Source: Rhodococcus sovatensis
GTDB lineage: Bacteria; Actinomycetota; Actinomycetes; Mycobacteriales; Mycobacteriaceae
Assembly: GCF_037327425.1 (NCBI RefSeq)
Contig: NZ_CP147846.1
Location: 4,712,001-4,776,000 of the forward strand
Direction of reading: 5' to 3'
Length of the DNA stretch: 64,000 bases
The translations under genes and the position numbers were made by a program. The notes below the pieces were generated by a model. The model did not search any database. It worked only from the letters and a program-made list of their open reading frames with translations, and had not been told where the DNA came from. Below, one piece after another: positions 53,761 to 62,334 of the stretch; position 1 is the first letter of the stretch, and every line of letters starts with the position of its first letter.

Positions 53761-54957
53761 TCAGCGACGGTCGGCGGCAGCCAACTCCTCGGCGAGCAGT
53801 TCAGCGAATGTGAATGTGCCCGTGGGTTGATCGTCCTGGCCGAGAAGATACAGACGCTTGACGGCAATGAGGATCGCCTCGGCGATGACGTCTCGTGAGC
53901 GAGGGTCACTCAAGACCGCCACATCGGAAGCGCTTGTGAGATAGCCCAAGTCGACCTGCACGGTCGGCATATTGGTCAGCCGCAGCAGATCCCAGGTGCG
54001 CCCATGACTACGGCAATCCAACAGTGGTGTGCGAGCAACGATCTCACGTTGGATGTATCCGGTGAGGACCTGACCGATCAGCGAGGTCGAGCCGTGCGAA
54101 TTGCCGAAGTGGAAGCTCGCGACACCGTTGGCCGCCGAGCTGGTACTGGACGCGCACCTCAGTGAGATCATCAGGTCGGCGTTGAAGGCGTTCGAGGTCT
54201 CGGCTCGGTCCGCGACACTCGGGTTGGTTCCGCGAGCTCGGGACAGAAAGGTTTCCATCCCCGTCGCTGCCATCCGGCCCTCGAGGCGGCTGGCAACATC
54301 CCAGAGAATTTCGGCTTCCGAGATCCGACCGAATACCCCGTCGACGATCATTCCTGTTTCTGAGCCACCGAGGTCGGGGTCGATGACGATGCGCTTGCCC
54401 GTCAGTTGTGGACCGGACTGACGGACCAGCTCTTCTTCACTGATCGCGTGCGGTGATCCGCCGGTGACTCGTGCGCCGAGCAGCTCCAAGGACCGCAGCG
54501 TGGCCGGACCGCAGATACCGTCGGGCGTCAAGCCGATTTCGCGCTGGAACGAGGACAAGCCTTCGTGGGTCTTGGGACCGAAGTAGCCGTCGACGCGTTC
54601 GCTGTAGAAGCCCAGATCTTGGAGTCGCGTCTGCAAAGTCGCAACGTCGTCGCCATAGAGCGGCGCCGACAGTTGATAGATCAGCGTGCGTGCGCCGAGC
54701 CGGTACGACGCTTCCTTCAACGAGCGATAAGTGGCCGGGCCGACGACGCCATCGACGAGTAGGCCCCGATGCTGTTGAAATGCCCGGACAGCCCCGTCGA
54801 GTGCTGAGTCGTAGTCCGAGGCAGGCGCGCTCCAGTGGAGTGGATCGCCGGATCGAGTGTCGTCGTCCTGCTCATCCGGTAGAAAGCCGAGGGAGATGAG
54901 GGTGCCCCGTACCTCCGCGACGGCGGGACCGGAATCGCCGTGCCTGAGTCGGTGCAT
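53761..54957 (-). CDS. cwlM: CwlM, amidase-like regulator of peptidoglycan synthesis
   Basis: A 398-residue protein with two N-terminal peptidoglycan-binding domains (about 5-85 and 95-160; each with GDD/GPxT motifs) and a C-terminal amidase_3 domain (about 188-365). The first zinc site reads IDPDLGG (192-198) instead of the catalytic IDxGHGG, so the metal histidine is missing and amidase activity is doubtful. This fits mycobacterial CwlM, a cytoplasmic protein that activates MurA after PknB phosphorylation. No signal peptide. The C-terminal QPTGTFTFAELL (Thr379/381/383) resembles its phosphorylated tail. Confidence 0.93.
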   Translation of the reverse strand: MHRLRHGDSGPAVAEVRGTLISLGFLPDEQDDDTRSGDPLHWSAPASDYDSALDGAVRAFQQHRGLLVDGVVGPATYRSLKEASYRLGARTLIYQLSAPLYGDDVATLQTRLQDLGFYSERVDGYFGPKTHEGLSSFQREIGLTPDGICGPATLRSLELLGARVTGGSPHAISEEELVRQSGPQLTGKRIVIDPDLGGSETGMIVDGVFGRISEAEILWDVASRLEGRMAATGMETFLSRARGTNPSVADRAETSNAFNADLMISLRCASSTSSAANGVASFHFGNSHGSTSLIGQVLTGYIQREIVARTPLLDCRSHGRTWDLLRLTNMPTVQVDLGYLTSASDVAVLSDPRSRDVIAEAILIAVKRLYLLGQDDQPTGTFTFAELLAEELAAADRR

Positions 54958-55163
54958 ACCTCGTGACCTCTCGCAGAAAGTACGATTTCGTGTCGAGCCG
55001 TCATCACCTGGGGATTCACGGAACTCCCCGGAGAATCAGTCGTCGAACACAAAAGTCGATGTACCGACCCTGTGCCAGCACATCAGACGATTGTCGCAGA
55101 AAGTGGCCGAAGGACCGTAATCCACGCCGTCTTTCGCGTGGACTCGGTCCTACGGCGGTTACG

Positions 55164-55496
55164 TCACAGAACGGATTCGAGATCCTTGAGCAGGGCGGCC
55201 TTGCCTTTTGCGCCGACGATCTGCTTCACGGGCTTGCCACCTTGGAAGAGAATGAGCGTAGGGATGGACATGACCTTGAAATCGCGTGCGGCCTGTGGAT
55301 TGGCATCGATGTCGAGCTTGGCGACGGTCAACTTGTCGGCGTGCTCGGCAGCGATTTCCTCGAGGACCGGCGCAACCATCTTGCACGGGCCGCACCAGGT
55401 CGCCCAGAAGTCCACGAGAACTGGCTTCTCGCTGGTCAGTACATCGTCGACGAACGATGCATCGGTGATCGTGACGGTCTTCTTGTCATCGGACAT
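55164..55496 (-). CDS. trxA: Thioredoxin
   Basis: A 110-residue thioredoxin with the redox motif WCGPC and the cis-Pro loop SIPTLILFQGG. It reduces protein disulfides using electrons from TrxB, whose gene ends 56 bases upstream on the same strand. Corresponds to mycobacterial TrxC in this locus. ATG start. Confidence 0.97.
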   Translation of the reverse strand: MSDDKKTVTITDASFVDDVLTSEKPVLVDFWATWCGPCKMVAPVLEEIAAEHADKLTVAKLDIDANPQAARDFKVMSIPTLILFQGGKPVKQIVGAKGKAALLKDLESVL

Positions 55497-55552
55497 CTGG
55501 CTGTGCTCCCTGTGTTGGTGAAGTGGTTCGAGTGAGTGAGATCGGTCGAGCG

Positions 55553-56542
55553 TCAGGCCGACACGACATCGACCGGCTGGTCGGCGTGTTCGAGGGTGTT
55601 GGTGGTGATGTCGCCCTGCTCGGCAAGCCAGCGTTCGGCATCGATCGAGGCCGTGCAGCCTGTACCTGCAGCGGTGATTGCTTGCTGGTAGACGTGGTCG
55701 ACCAGGTCGCCTGCTGCGAAAACTCCTGCGACGGATGTGGCCGACGTCGGAGATGCGACCTTGACGTAGCCGGCCTCGTCGAGCTCGATCTGACCCTTGA
55801 CCAGCTCGTTGCGGGGATCGTGCCCGATCGCGACGAACATGCCGGTGACGTCCAAGGTCGTCTTCTCGCCGGTGAGCGCATTCTCGAGAGCGAGTCCCGT
55901 GACCGATGTGTCACCGAGAACCTCGAGGACCTTCGTATCGGTGAGGAAGGTGATCTTGTCGTTGAGTTTGGCGCGCTCGAGCATGATCCGCGACGCGCGG
56001 AACTCGCTGCGACGATGAACGATGGTCACGCTGCGGGCAAATCGCGTGAGGAACGTGGCTTCCTCCATGGCGGAGTCACCGCCGCCGATGACGGCGATGT
56101 CCTGGTCGCGGAAGAAGAACCCGTCACAGGTTGCACAGGCGCTGACTCCGCGGCCGAGCAGCTTCTCCTCGCCGGGAATGCTCAGGTACCGCGCTGCCGC
56201 ACCCATGGCCAGGATGATCGCGCGAGCCTGGTAGGTCTCGCCGTTGGCCGAGACTGTCTTGATTTCACCGGACAGGTCCAGCTCCTCGACATCCTCGGTG
56301 CGGATGTCGGCGCCGAAACGTTTGGCTTGCTCGCGCATCTGCTCCATGAGGTCCGGGCCCATGATTCCGTCACGGAAGCCCGGGAAGTTCTCCACCTCGG
56401 TAGTCGTCATCAACGCGCCGCCGAACTGAGTTCCTTCGAACAGGATGGGTTCGAGCTCGGCCCGGGCTGCGTACACGCCAGCGGTATAACCGGCGGGTCC
56501 CGAACCGACGATGATGAGATCGTGAACCTTGGGCGTAGTCAT
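55553..56542 (-). CDS. trxB: Thioredoxin reductase
   Basis: A 329-residue FAD/NADPH enzyme that reduces thioredoxin. FAD motif GSGPAG (13-18), redox-active CATC (136-139), NADPH motif GGGDSAMEEA and the C-terminal FAD motif GVFAAGDLVD are all present. The ATG at 56542 has GGAAGG five bases upstream; the longer frame to 56665 has no support. In relatives trxB and trxC are under SigM/SigH-type stress control, and sigM lies just upstream. Confidence 0.97.
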   Translation of the reverse strand: MTTPKVHDLIIVGSGPAGYTAGVYAARAELEPILFEGTQFGGALMTTTEVENFPGFRDGIMGPDLMEQMREQAKRFGADIRTEDVEELDLSGEIKTVSANGETYQARAIILAMGAAARYLSIPGEEKLLGRGVSACATCDGFFFRDQDIAVIGGGDSAMEEATFLTRFARSVTIVHRRSEFRASRIMLERAKLNDKITFLTDTKVLEVLGDTSVTGLALENALTGEKTTLDVTGMFVAIGHDPRNELVKGQIELDEAGYVKVASPTSATSVAGVFAAGDLVDHVYQQAITAAGTGCTASIDAERWLAEQGDITTNTLEHADQPVDVVSA

Positions 56543-56683
56543 GCGGACCTTCCGATTGAAGTTCGAGGGCGAACTGCCTGTAGTCGCCGACTCCAGACGT
56601 GTGTGTTCAACACCAGGGTAAGGGGTGTTGTTCCCGCTCGTATGGCTCGACCTCGGAGTATCCAACAGGCGGGAATGCCATCG

Positions 56684-57439
56684 TCAATCGATATCCCGGC
56701 GTACCAGGACGCCAGGGTGTCCGAGACCGCAGTCGGTGTCGACGGCCAGAAGCGTCAACCCCGTCTCCTGATCGGGTTTCGGTAGGACGAGCATGACACC
56801 GCGCTGCCCGTCGAGGTCCACTCGAGCAGACCCGAGCACAGAGGTGGAGGAATCGAAACCGTTGGCGGCGAGACACCCGGGCAACGCACCGGACTCGAGC
56901 AGATCATTGGTTTCGCGATTCGCCATGACCTCGTAGGCGACGGACGCGTCCAGGCTGTCGGAGTCGACAACCAGCGACGGTGAATCCGCTGGAGGAGCGT
57001 CGGCGACGAGATCCTGCGCACCCTCGTCACTTGACGTTGCACTGTTCACAACGATCGCTGTCACCACGACGCCGAGTGCAACCGTCGCCGCGACGCCCGC
57101 GACGATCGCGAATCGGACACCTCGTTTTCGCGAAACCAGTGTGACGACGTTGGTGGCTTCTGCGCCGGATTCATGTGCCGCCTCGGCGAGGGCTCGATCG
57201 ATTCGCTCTGCAACCTCCGGGGGAAGTGGTTCTCCCTGGGCAGATCCACGGCCTGCTGCTGCCAGGCGGGCCGTGACGGCATCGAGGGCGGTGAGGACAT
57301 CCATGGCGTCGGGATCCTGCCGAACAAGAGGCCACAGCTGCGCGCTGACGGACTCTGGAAGTGCGCCTGCATGAAGATCGGCGAGGAGTTCGAGAGAGTA
57401 CGGCCGCGTAGGAAGGGGGTCGGTGCCGTGTGAAGCCAT
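56684..57439 (-). CDS. Membrane anti-sigma factor of the SigM type
   Basis: A 250-residue protein at the position of Rv3912 (RsmA). A cytoplasmic N-terminal region (about 1-105) with LLADLHAGALPESVSAQLWPLV resembles an anti-sigma binding segment, then one membrane helix (about 109-132) and an extracytoplasmic domain of about 115 residues. No zinc HxxxCxxC motif is seen. ATG at 57439 with GGAG seven bases upstream. It follows sigM by 56 bases and most likely holds SigM at the membrane until stress. Confidence 0.85.
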   Translation of the reverse strand: MASHGTDPLPTRPYSLELLADLHAGALPESVSAQLWPLVRQDPDAMDVLTALDAVTARLAAAGRGSAQGEPLPPEVAERIDRALAEAAHESGAEATNVVTLVSRKRGVRFAIVAGVAATVALGVVVTAIVVNSATSSDEGAQDLVADAPPADSPSLVVDSDSLDASVAYEVMANRETNDLLESGALPGCLAANGFDSSTSVLGSARVDLDGQRGVMLVLPKPDQETGLTLLAVDTDCGLGHPGVLVRRDID

Positions 57440-57495
57440 CGCGATCTCCTTTCCATGCACAGTCTCCCTACACATGTTAAGACGCGGCCGGCGTT

Positions 57496-58089
57496 CTATC
57501 GGTTCCCGTCGTACCGAAGAAACTCGAGATGAACCGCCAATTTGAGCCTGCCTCTAGCGCAGCGGCTCTTGACCGTTCCTGCCGGTACCCCGAGGAGTCG
57601 TGCCGCGTCGGCAACGGAATACCCCTCCATGTCGACTGCCACGACTGCTGCGCGCTGCTCGGGTGCCAGCGTCATCAGTGCGTTGTGCACCTCGATGGAG
57701 GTCTCCGCGGTCGCCATCGGGTCGCGCGAATCGGCAGGATCGAACGAGTCGCCGTCGGGTAGCGACACCGTCGGCCTCGATCGATTTCGTCGGATGCGAT
57801 CCAAACACGCGTTCACGACGATTTTGTGCAACCAGCTACGTACTGCCGCATCCGCCCGGAACGACGCCGCTGTGCGATGTGCAGACAGCAGGGCTTCTTG
57901 CAGCGCGTCGGCAGCATCCTCGGTCGTGTAGCTGGTCCGGCGCGCGGTCATCCACAGGTGCTCCTGATGTCGATGGACGAGCGTCGTGAACGCCGTCTTG
58001 TCACCTGCGACGTGCGCAGCCAACAGTTCGACATCGGAGCGCCCACCGAGCAGATCCCCGACCCCTTCGTTTACACCTGCAATCCCCAT
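57496..58089 (-). CDS. sigM: ECF RNA polymerase sigma factor SigM
   Basis: A 197-residue extracytoplasmic-function sigma factor. Region 2 (about 34-101) contains DAADALQEALLSAHRTAASFR and SWLHKIVVNACLDRIRR; region 4 (about 141-185) contains the helix-turn-helix SVADAARLLGVPAGTVKSRCARGR. In mycobacteria SigM responds to cell-surface stress. The gene order murJ-sigM-rsmA-trxB-trxA-cwlM is conserved. ATG start. A 37-bp composite palindrome lies 60 bases upstream. Confidence 0.93.
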   Translation of the reverse strand: MGIAGVNEGVGDLLGGRSDVELLAAHVAGDKTAFTTLVHRHQEHLWMTARRTSYTTEDAADALQEALLSAHRTAASFRADAAVRSWLHKIVVNACLDRIRRNRSRPTVSLPDGDSFDPADSRDPMATAETSIEVHNALMTLAPEQRAAVVAVDMEGYSVADAARLLGVPAGTVKSRCARGRLKLAVHLEFLRYDGNR

Positions 58090-58146
58090 ACGAAAACGGC
58101 TCCCCCCGTGTTACCGCATTGTTGGAGAGCCTAGAGCATAGAGACC

Positions 58147-58183
58147 GCACAGTATGAAAAGATCTTCTTTTCAAGCACTGTGC
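58147..58183. promoter_or_regulatory. Composite palindrome upstream of sigM
   Basis: Outer arms GCACAGT (58147-58153) and ACTGTGC (58177-58183) enclose a perfect inner hairpin TGAAAAGA-TCT-TCTTTTCA (58155-58173). It fills the gap between the murJ stop and sigM. It could be a murJ terminator without a U-run or a sigM operator. Confidence 0.6.
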
Positions 58184-58212
58184 AGGTGAAACGGATGTCT
58201 ACAGGGCGGTGA

Positions 58213-61200
58213 TCAGGATTGTCCGGTGAAACCGAAATCCGCGATCGACGACTGGTTGCGTCCACTGTCGGTGCTGAGACCGGTAATCCATACGAGAACG
58301 TGGCTCGTCGGCTCCGTCATCTGCAGAGGGATGTCGGTGACACCATTTCCGAGAGTTGCCTCGCCGATGATCGTTGTGTCGCTCAGGCTCGGTGAATCGC
58401 TCGGGGCCGACCTGATTTCGACGACTGTGCCGGGTGACGGCGAGTTCACATACGCACTGGTGAGCACCGACGACGACGGCAGTGTGGCGAGCAGGCCCAC
58501 GCCGTCCTTGAGCGACGGGAATGGCTGGAAGTACGAGTCCGATGCCCACACCGTCGACGGATCGCCGTCTGTCGCATTGGACGCCGTCGAGGCATTGTCG
58601 GCACTTCCCTGCGGTGAGAACACCTCGACCGAGTCGATGGGAACGGAAGTCGCGGCCGGGGTCGCAGCTTCAGGAGCTCCTGGTGCAGGTGGCACGGTCT
58701 CCGGCGTCGTGAGACCGAAATCCTGTTGCGTCAGCGGCTCGTCGGAGCTGCCACCGGCGATGGTGGTGAACAGCCAGTAGCCCGCAAAGCCGAGTACGAC
58801 GACGGTCAGAGCGCCGAGAACAGCAAGCGCGATATTGGTTCGTCTCGATCGCTGCTGTTGTGCCGCAATCTCTTCCGGGTCCGCGAGGGAATGTCCGCTG
58901 GCTCCTGGAGCCCGCTGTCCCAGGCGAAGAGCAGGCATCAGGTCGGTCTTGTCGTTGACGACTGCAGCTTGGTCGAGGACGTGCTGGACGGTTGCCGCAG
59001 TCCTGATTCCGCTGTTCTGTTCGAGTGCTCGCACGGCGACAGCCGAGATTTCGAACGGGACATCGGAGCGAATCCGACGTGGCTCGACGGCATTGCCGTT
59101 GGCGTCTCGCTCGGCGGGCTTCATTCCACCGACCGAACGCAACTGTCCGTCCGGACGTGTGTTGCCGGCTGCGTCGACGATGGGCCATCGTGCGGTGATC
59201 AGGGCATAGAGCATGGCGCCGAGCCCGCGAACGTCCGAACCGGGGTCGGCGTCGGCGAGTGTCGCGGGGAACGCAAGTACGGCGTCTCCGCTCGTGCTGA
59301 TACGCACACGATCGGGGTGGTCGATCGACAGGGCGCCGCCGCTGCGGTGAGCCGCTTCGGCAGCTCCCGCCAGTGCTTTGATCGCTCGCGCTGCACCAGT
59401 CGGGGATGGAACGGTGTCTGCCATCTCGCGCAGTGACCGACCGGGCGTCCATTCGGCGACGACTATGCCACCGGAACTTCCGCGCACGACGTCGAGCACG
59501 CGCGCAAGTCCGGGTGAGTTGATACGGCCGAGACGCAATGTGCGCGACAGGATTGCCTGCGGACCTTCCGGTCCAGCCCCCGAGACATCGCTGGCGCGTT
59601 GGTCGGCGTCGACGAACGTGAGCGCCACCTCGCGGTCGAGCTTCACATCGTGTGCCTGCCAGAACTTCAGTCCGCGAGCACCACCGTGCGGGGCCAACAA
59701 CCGGTAGCGGCCACCGGCAACCGATGCTCCCGGAATGAGTTTGGGACCGCGCAGGGCGCGCGAGGTGTCACTTGCAGCGGGCGGAGCCGTCTTGCCGCCG
59801 ACTGCAGTACCGGGCTCGACCTTCGACGTAGCGCCGGCGGCCTCGTCGGAAGCCTGGTCGCGCGTGGCGGGTGCCGTTGGTTTGTCCGCCGAGGCCGCGG
59901 CGAGTGTGCTTGTCTCCGAAGGGGTCTCGTCGGTGCCAGTCTCGTCGGGATCGCCCGGCTGTTGCGTCACCGGTTTGTCCGCCGCTGTTTTGTCCGCCGC
60001 CGGCTTGCCTGCGGAGGCCTCGACTACGGAAGTCTTCTCGGTCGAGTTCTCGTCGGAGTCTGTGGTGTCGGACGACGGTGTTGTGGGCGCAGCCGTCTTC
60101 GGCGGAACCGAGGGCACGTGTGCGCGCTCGTCCACCTCGACTCCACCAGGTGCTCGGTCGGCTCCGTTCTTCACGGGCTCGGCCGGCCCCCCAGCCACTT
60201 CGTCGTCGGTCACTCTCACTCCTTCACGCGTATTTGCCCCGGATTGCCCCACACGGCCACCCCGTACGGGTGGACTTGGCGGGGACGGCGTCCCGGTTCG
60301 CCGAGGTCCAGGGTACGGGAGTCGGTCGCGTGCAGTGTCCCATGCAGCGTCGGAGCTGACGACCGGTATCGCTGCAGTCTGCGGGGTGGAGACGGGTTCG
60401 ACCGCTTCGGGGACGGGCGCGGTCCTGCCGCGCACTCGATCGACCAGTTTGCGTACGGCGACGGTTACCGCCAAAACCTCTGGAATTCGGCCGAACCACA
60501 GGATTCCGAAGGTGATCCCGAGCATGAGGACGGCGCAAATGCCGACGCGCAGCAACGCTCCGATCACTCCTAGCGGTTCGGTGACATCGCCGAGTCCGAC
60601 GATGCGGTCGATGGCGAGCATCGCGGTTCCGCCTGCTGCGGATGCGATGAGCACCATCCATATGGTCTTCCCGATGTTGATCATCCGCAGGTTGCCGAGG
60701 CTTCGATGCAGCAGGAATCCGCCGATGCAGGCTCCGACGACGAATCCGAGACCGTTCGCGACGCCGAGCCAGAGGACGACCTGCTGATCGTTGCGTGCGA
60801 CGACGGGTGCCAAGGCGGACAGCGCGATCTTGACGCCGGTGATACCGAGAATGATCCAGGTCGGTGTCCAGGCCTGTTCTCGTGCGTAGAAGACCCGGAG
60901 ATGTATCAGGACCAGTGCGTACGGGATCAGGGTGAAGGCCGACCAGCTGACTGCTTCGCCGAGTCGACTCGCATCGCTGGCGAAGTTGCCGAAACCGAAT
61001 AGAGCTTCACCGACCCACGGACCGGCGAAGGTGAGGAACACCACGATGGGGACGAGTGCGACGAGGGTCATTCGGGTAGCGACGGACAGATCGTCGACGA
61101 CGGCTGGAGTGTCCCCGTTGGCTGCGTTTCGGCTGAGCCGCGGCATGATCGCCGTCAGCACCGTCACGCCGAGGATCCCGTAGGGCAGCTGCAGCAGAAT

Positions 61201-62334
61201 CCACGCTTGCGAGTAGATCGCCGGACCGGCTTCGTCGGCACCGGCGGAAATCTTCGTCGCGAAGACAAGCCCAGCCTGGCTGATGACGACGTACAGGATG
61301 ATGGCGGCAGCCATGCCGCCGAAGGCTTTGAGACGGGCGTCGAATCCCCACAGCGGCCGCAGGTCGATCTTCTCTCGCCGCAGAGCTGGAATCAGGGCCG
61401 CGACCTGGGTCACCACACCGGCAGTGACGCCGAGACCGAGGATCAGAATGTGCGGGTCGCTCATCTCGACCGGATCGAGCGTTATCTCGCCTGGCACGAG
61501 GAAATACAGCGAGAAGATCCCGAGCACGACCAGGTTGTTCCACACCGGAGCCCAGGCACCGGGTCGAAAGTTCTGTCGAGTGTTCAGTACCGCAGTCAGC
61601 AACCCGGACAGGCCGTAGAACAGAATCGCCGGGAGGACAAGGTACGACAACGCGATCGTCAATTCACTGCTGACCTTGGCATCGTCGTCGATCAGCATTC
61701 GGCTCAGCACCGGCGCGCCGATTGTTGCGATCACCGCGACGACGGCAAGCATCGTGAACGCGATCGTGAACAGTCGGCGCACGAACGACGTGCCGCCGTC
61801 GGAATCTTCCATTTCGGCACGCACCAGAACCGGCACGACGATCGCGCTGAGCACGGCGCCGAGGACCAGCTCGGAAATCATGTTCGGCAGAATCGTCGCT
61901 GCCGTGAAGGAGCTTGCGATCGCGCCGCCGAGGATCGCCAGCATGACGACCTGTTTGAAGAATCCGGTGATCCGACTGACCAGCGTTGCCACGGCGATCG
62001 ACCCAGTCGACGCGAGCAGGCTCTTCTGCTTCGCCGGTGGGCGGGTGTCGGGCTCGGGTGTCGGTTGCGGCTGGTCCGGGACCGGCGGGTAGTCCTCGTC
62101 GCGGAACCGGGGAATGAGTTGAGTGACGGAATTGTCCGGTGCGGGCCCGCCGTCAGGAGACGGTGGGGCCGGGTAGCTGCGCATCTCGCGCGGCCGTGCG
62201 TATGCGTCGCGTTCCCACGGCGCCTGACGCGGCGGATCGACGCGTCTGAACACTTGGGCTGCAGGCAGCCGAGTACGCGGGCCATCCCCCCGGTAGGGCA
62301 TGTCGCCCGAGTGGGGGATATTGCTACCCGTCAT
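58213..62334 (-). CDS. murJ: Lipid II flippase MurJ (MviN) fused to a pseudokinase
   Basis: A 1373-residue protein. A Pro-rich N-terminus (about 1-100) precedes the MurJ/MviN flippase domain (about 105-630, about 14 helices, beginning GSIAVATLVSRITGFFKQV). Then comes an acidic Thr/Asp/Ala-rich linker (about 650-860). A kinase-like domain (about 872-1130) lacks the invariant Lys (VALTFVD), the HRD and the DFG, so it is a pseudokinase. A membrane helix (about 1163-1185) and an extracellular domain follow. In mycobacteria PknB phosphorylates this tail and FhaA binds it. ATG start overlaps the DUF6049 gene stop (ATGA). Confidence 0.94.
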   Translation of the reverse strand: MTGSNIPHSGDMPYRGDGPRTRLPAAQVFRRVDPPRQAPWERDAYARPREMRSYPAPPSPDGGPAPDNSVTQLIPRFRDEDYPPVPDQPQPTPEPDTRPPAKQKSLLASTGSIAVATLVSRITGFFKQVVMLAILGGAIASSFTAATILPNMISELVLGAVLSAIVVPVLVRAEMEDSDGGTSFVRRLFTIAFTMLAVVAVIATIGAPVLSRMLIDDDAKVSSELTIALSYLVLPAILFYGLSGLLTAVLNTRQNFRPGAWAPVWNNLVVLGIFSLYFLVPGEITLDPVEMSDPHILILGLGVTAGVVTQVAALIPALRREKIDLRPLWGFDARLKAFGGMAAAIILYVVISQAGLVFATKISAGADEAGPAIYSQAWILLQLPYGILGVTVLTAIMPRLSRNAANGDTPAVVDDLSVATRMTLVALVPIVVFLTFAGPWVGEALFGFGNFASDASRLGEAVSWSAFTLIPYALVLIHLRVFYAREQAWTPTWIILGITGVKIALSALAPVVARNDQQVVLWLGVANGLGFVVGACIGGFLLHRSLGNLRMINIGKTIWMVLIASAAGGTAMLAIDRIVGLGDVTEPLGVIGALLRVGICAVLMLGITFGILWFGRIPEVLAVTVAVRKLVDRVRGRTAPVPEAVEPVSTPQTAAIPVVSSDAAWDTARDRLPYPGPRRTGTPSPPSPPVRGGRVGQSGANTREGVRVTDDEVAGGPAEPVKNGADRAPGGVEVDERAHVPSVPPKTAAPTTPSSDTTDSDENSTEKTSVVEASAGKPAADKTAADKPVTQQPGDPDETGTDETPSETSTLAAASADKPTAPATRDQASDEAAGATSKVEPGTAVGGKTAPPAASDTSRALRGPKLIPGASVAGGRYRLLAPHGGARGLKFWQAHDVKLDREVALTFVDADQRASDVSGAGPEGPQAILSRTLRLGRINSPGLARVLDVVRGSSGGIVVAEWTPGRSLREMADTVPSPTGAARAIKALAGAAEAAHRSGGALSIDHPDRVRISTSGDAVLAFPATLADADPGSDVRGLGAMLYALITARWPIVDAAGNTRPDGQLRSVGGMKPAERDANGNAVEPRRIRSDVPFEISAVAVRALEQNSGIRTAATVQHVLDQAAVVNDKTDLMPALRLGQRAPGASGHSLADPEEIAAQQQRSRRTNIALAVLGALTVVVLGFAGYWLFTTIAGGSSDEPLTQQDFGLTTPETVPPAPGAPEAATPAATSVPIDSVEVFSPQGSADNASTASNATDGDPSTVWASDSYFQPFPSLKDGVGLLATLPSSSVLTSAYVNSPSPGTVVEIRSAPSDSPSLSDTTIIGEATLGNGVTDIPLQMTEPTSHVLVWITGLSTDSGRNQSSIADFGFTGQS

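Noticed and set aside
57950..57960. TCATCCACA inside sigM as a DnaA box
   Set aside because: Single isolated near-match inside a coding sequence; expected by chance.
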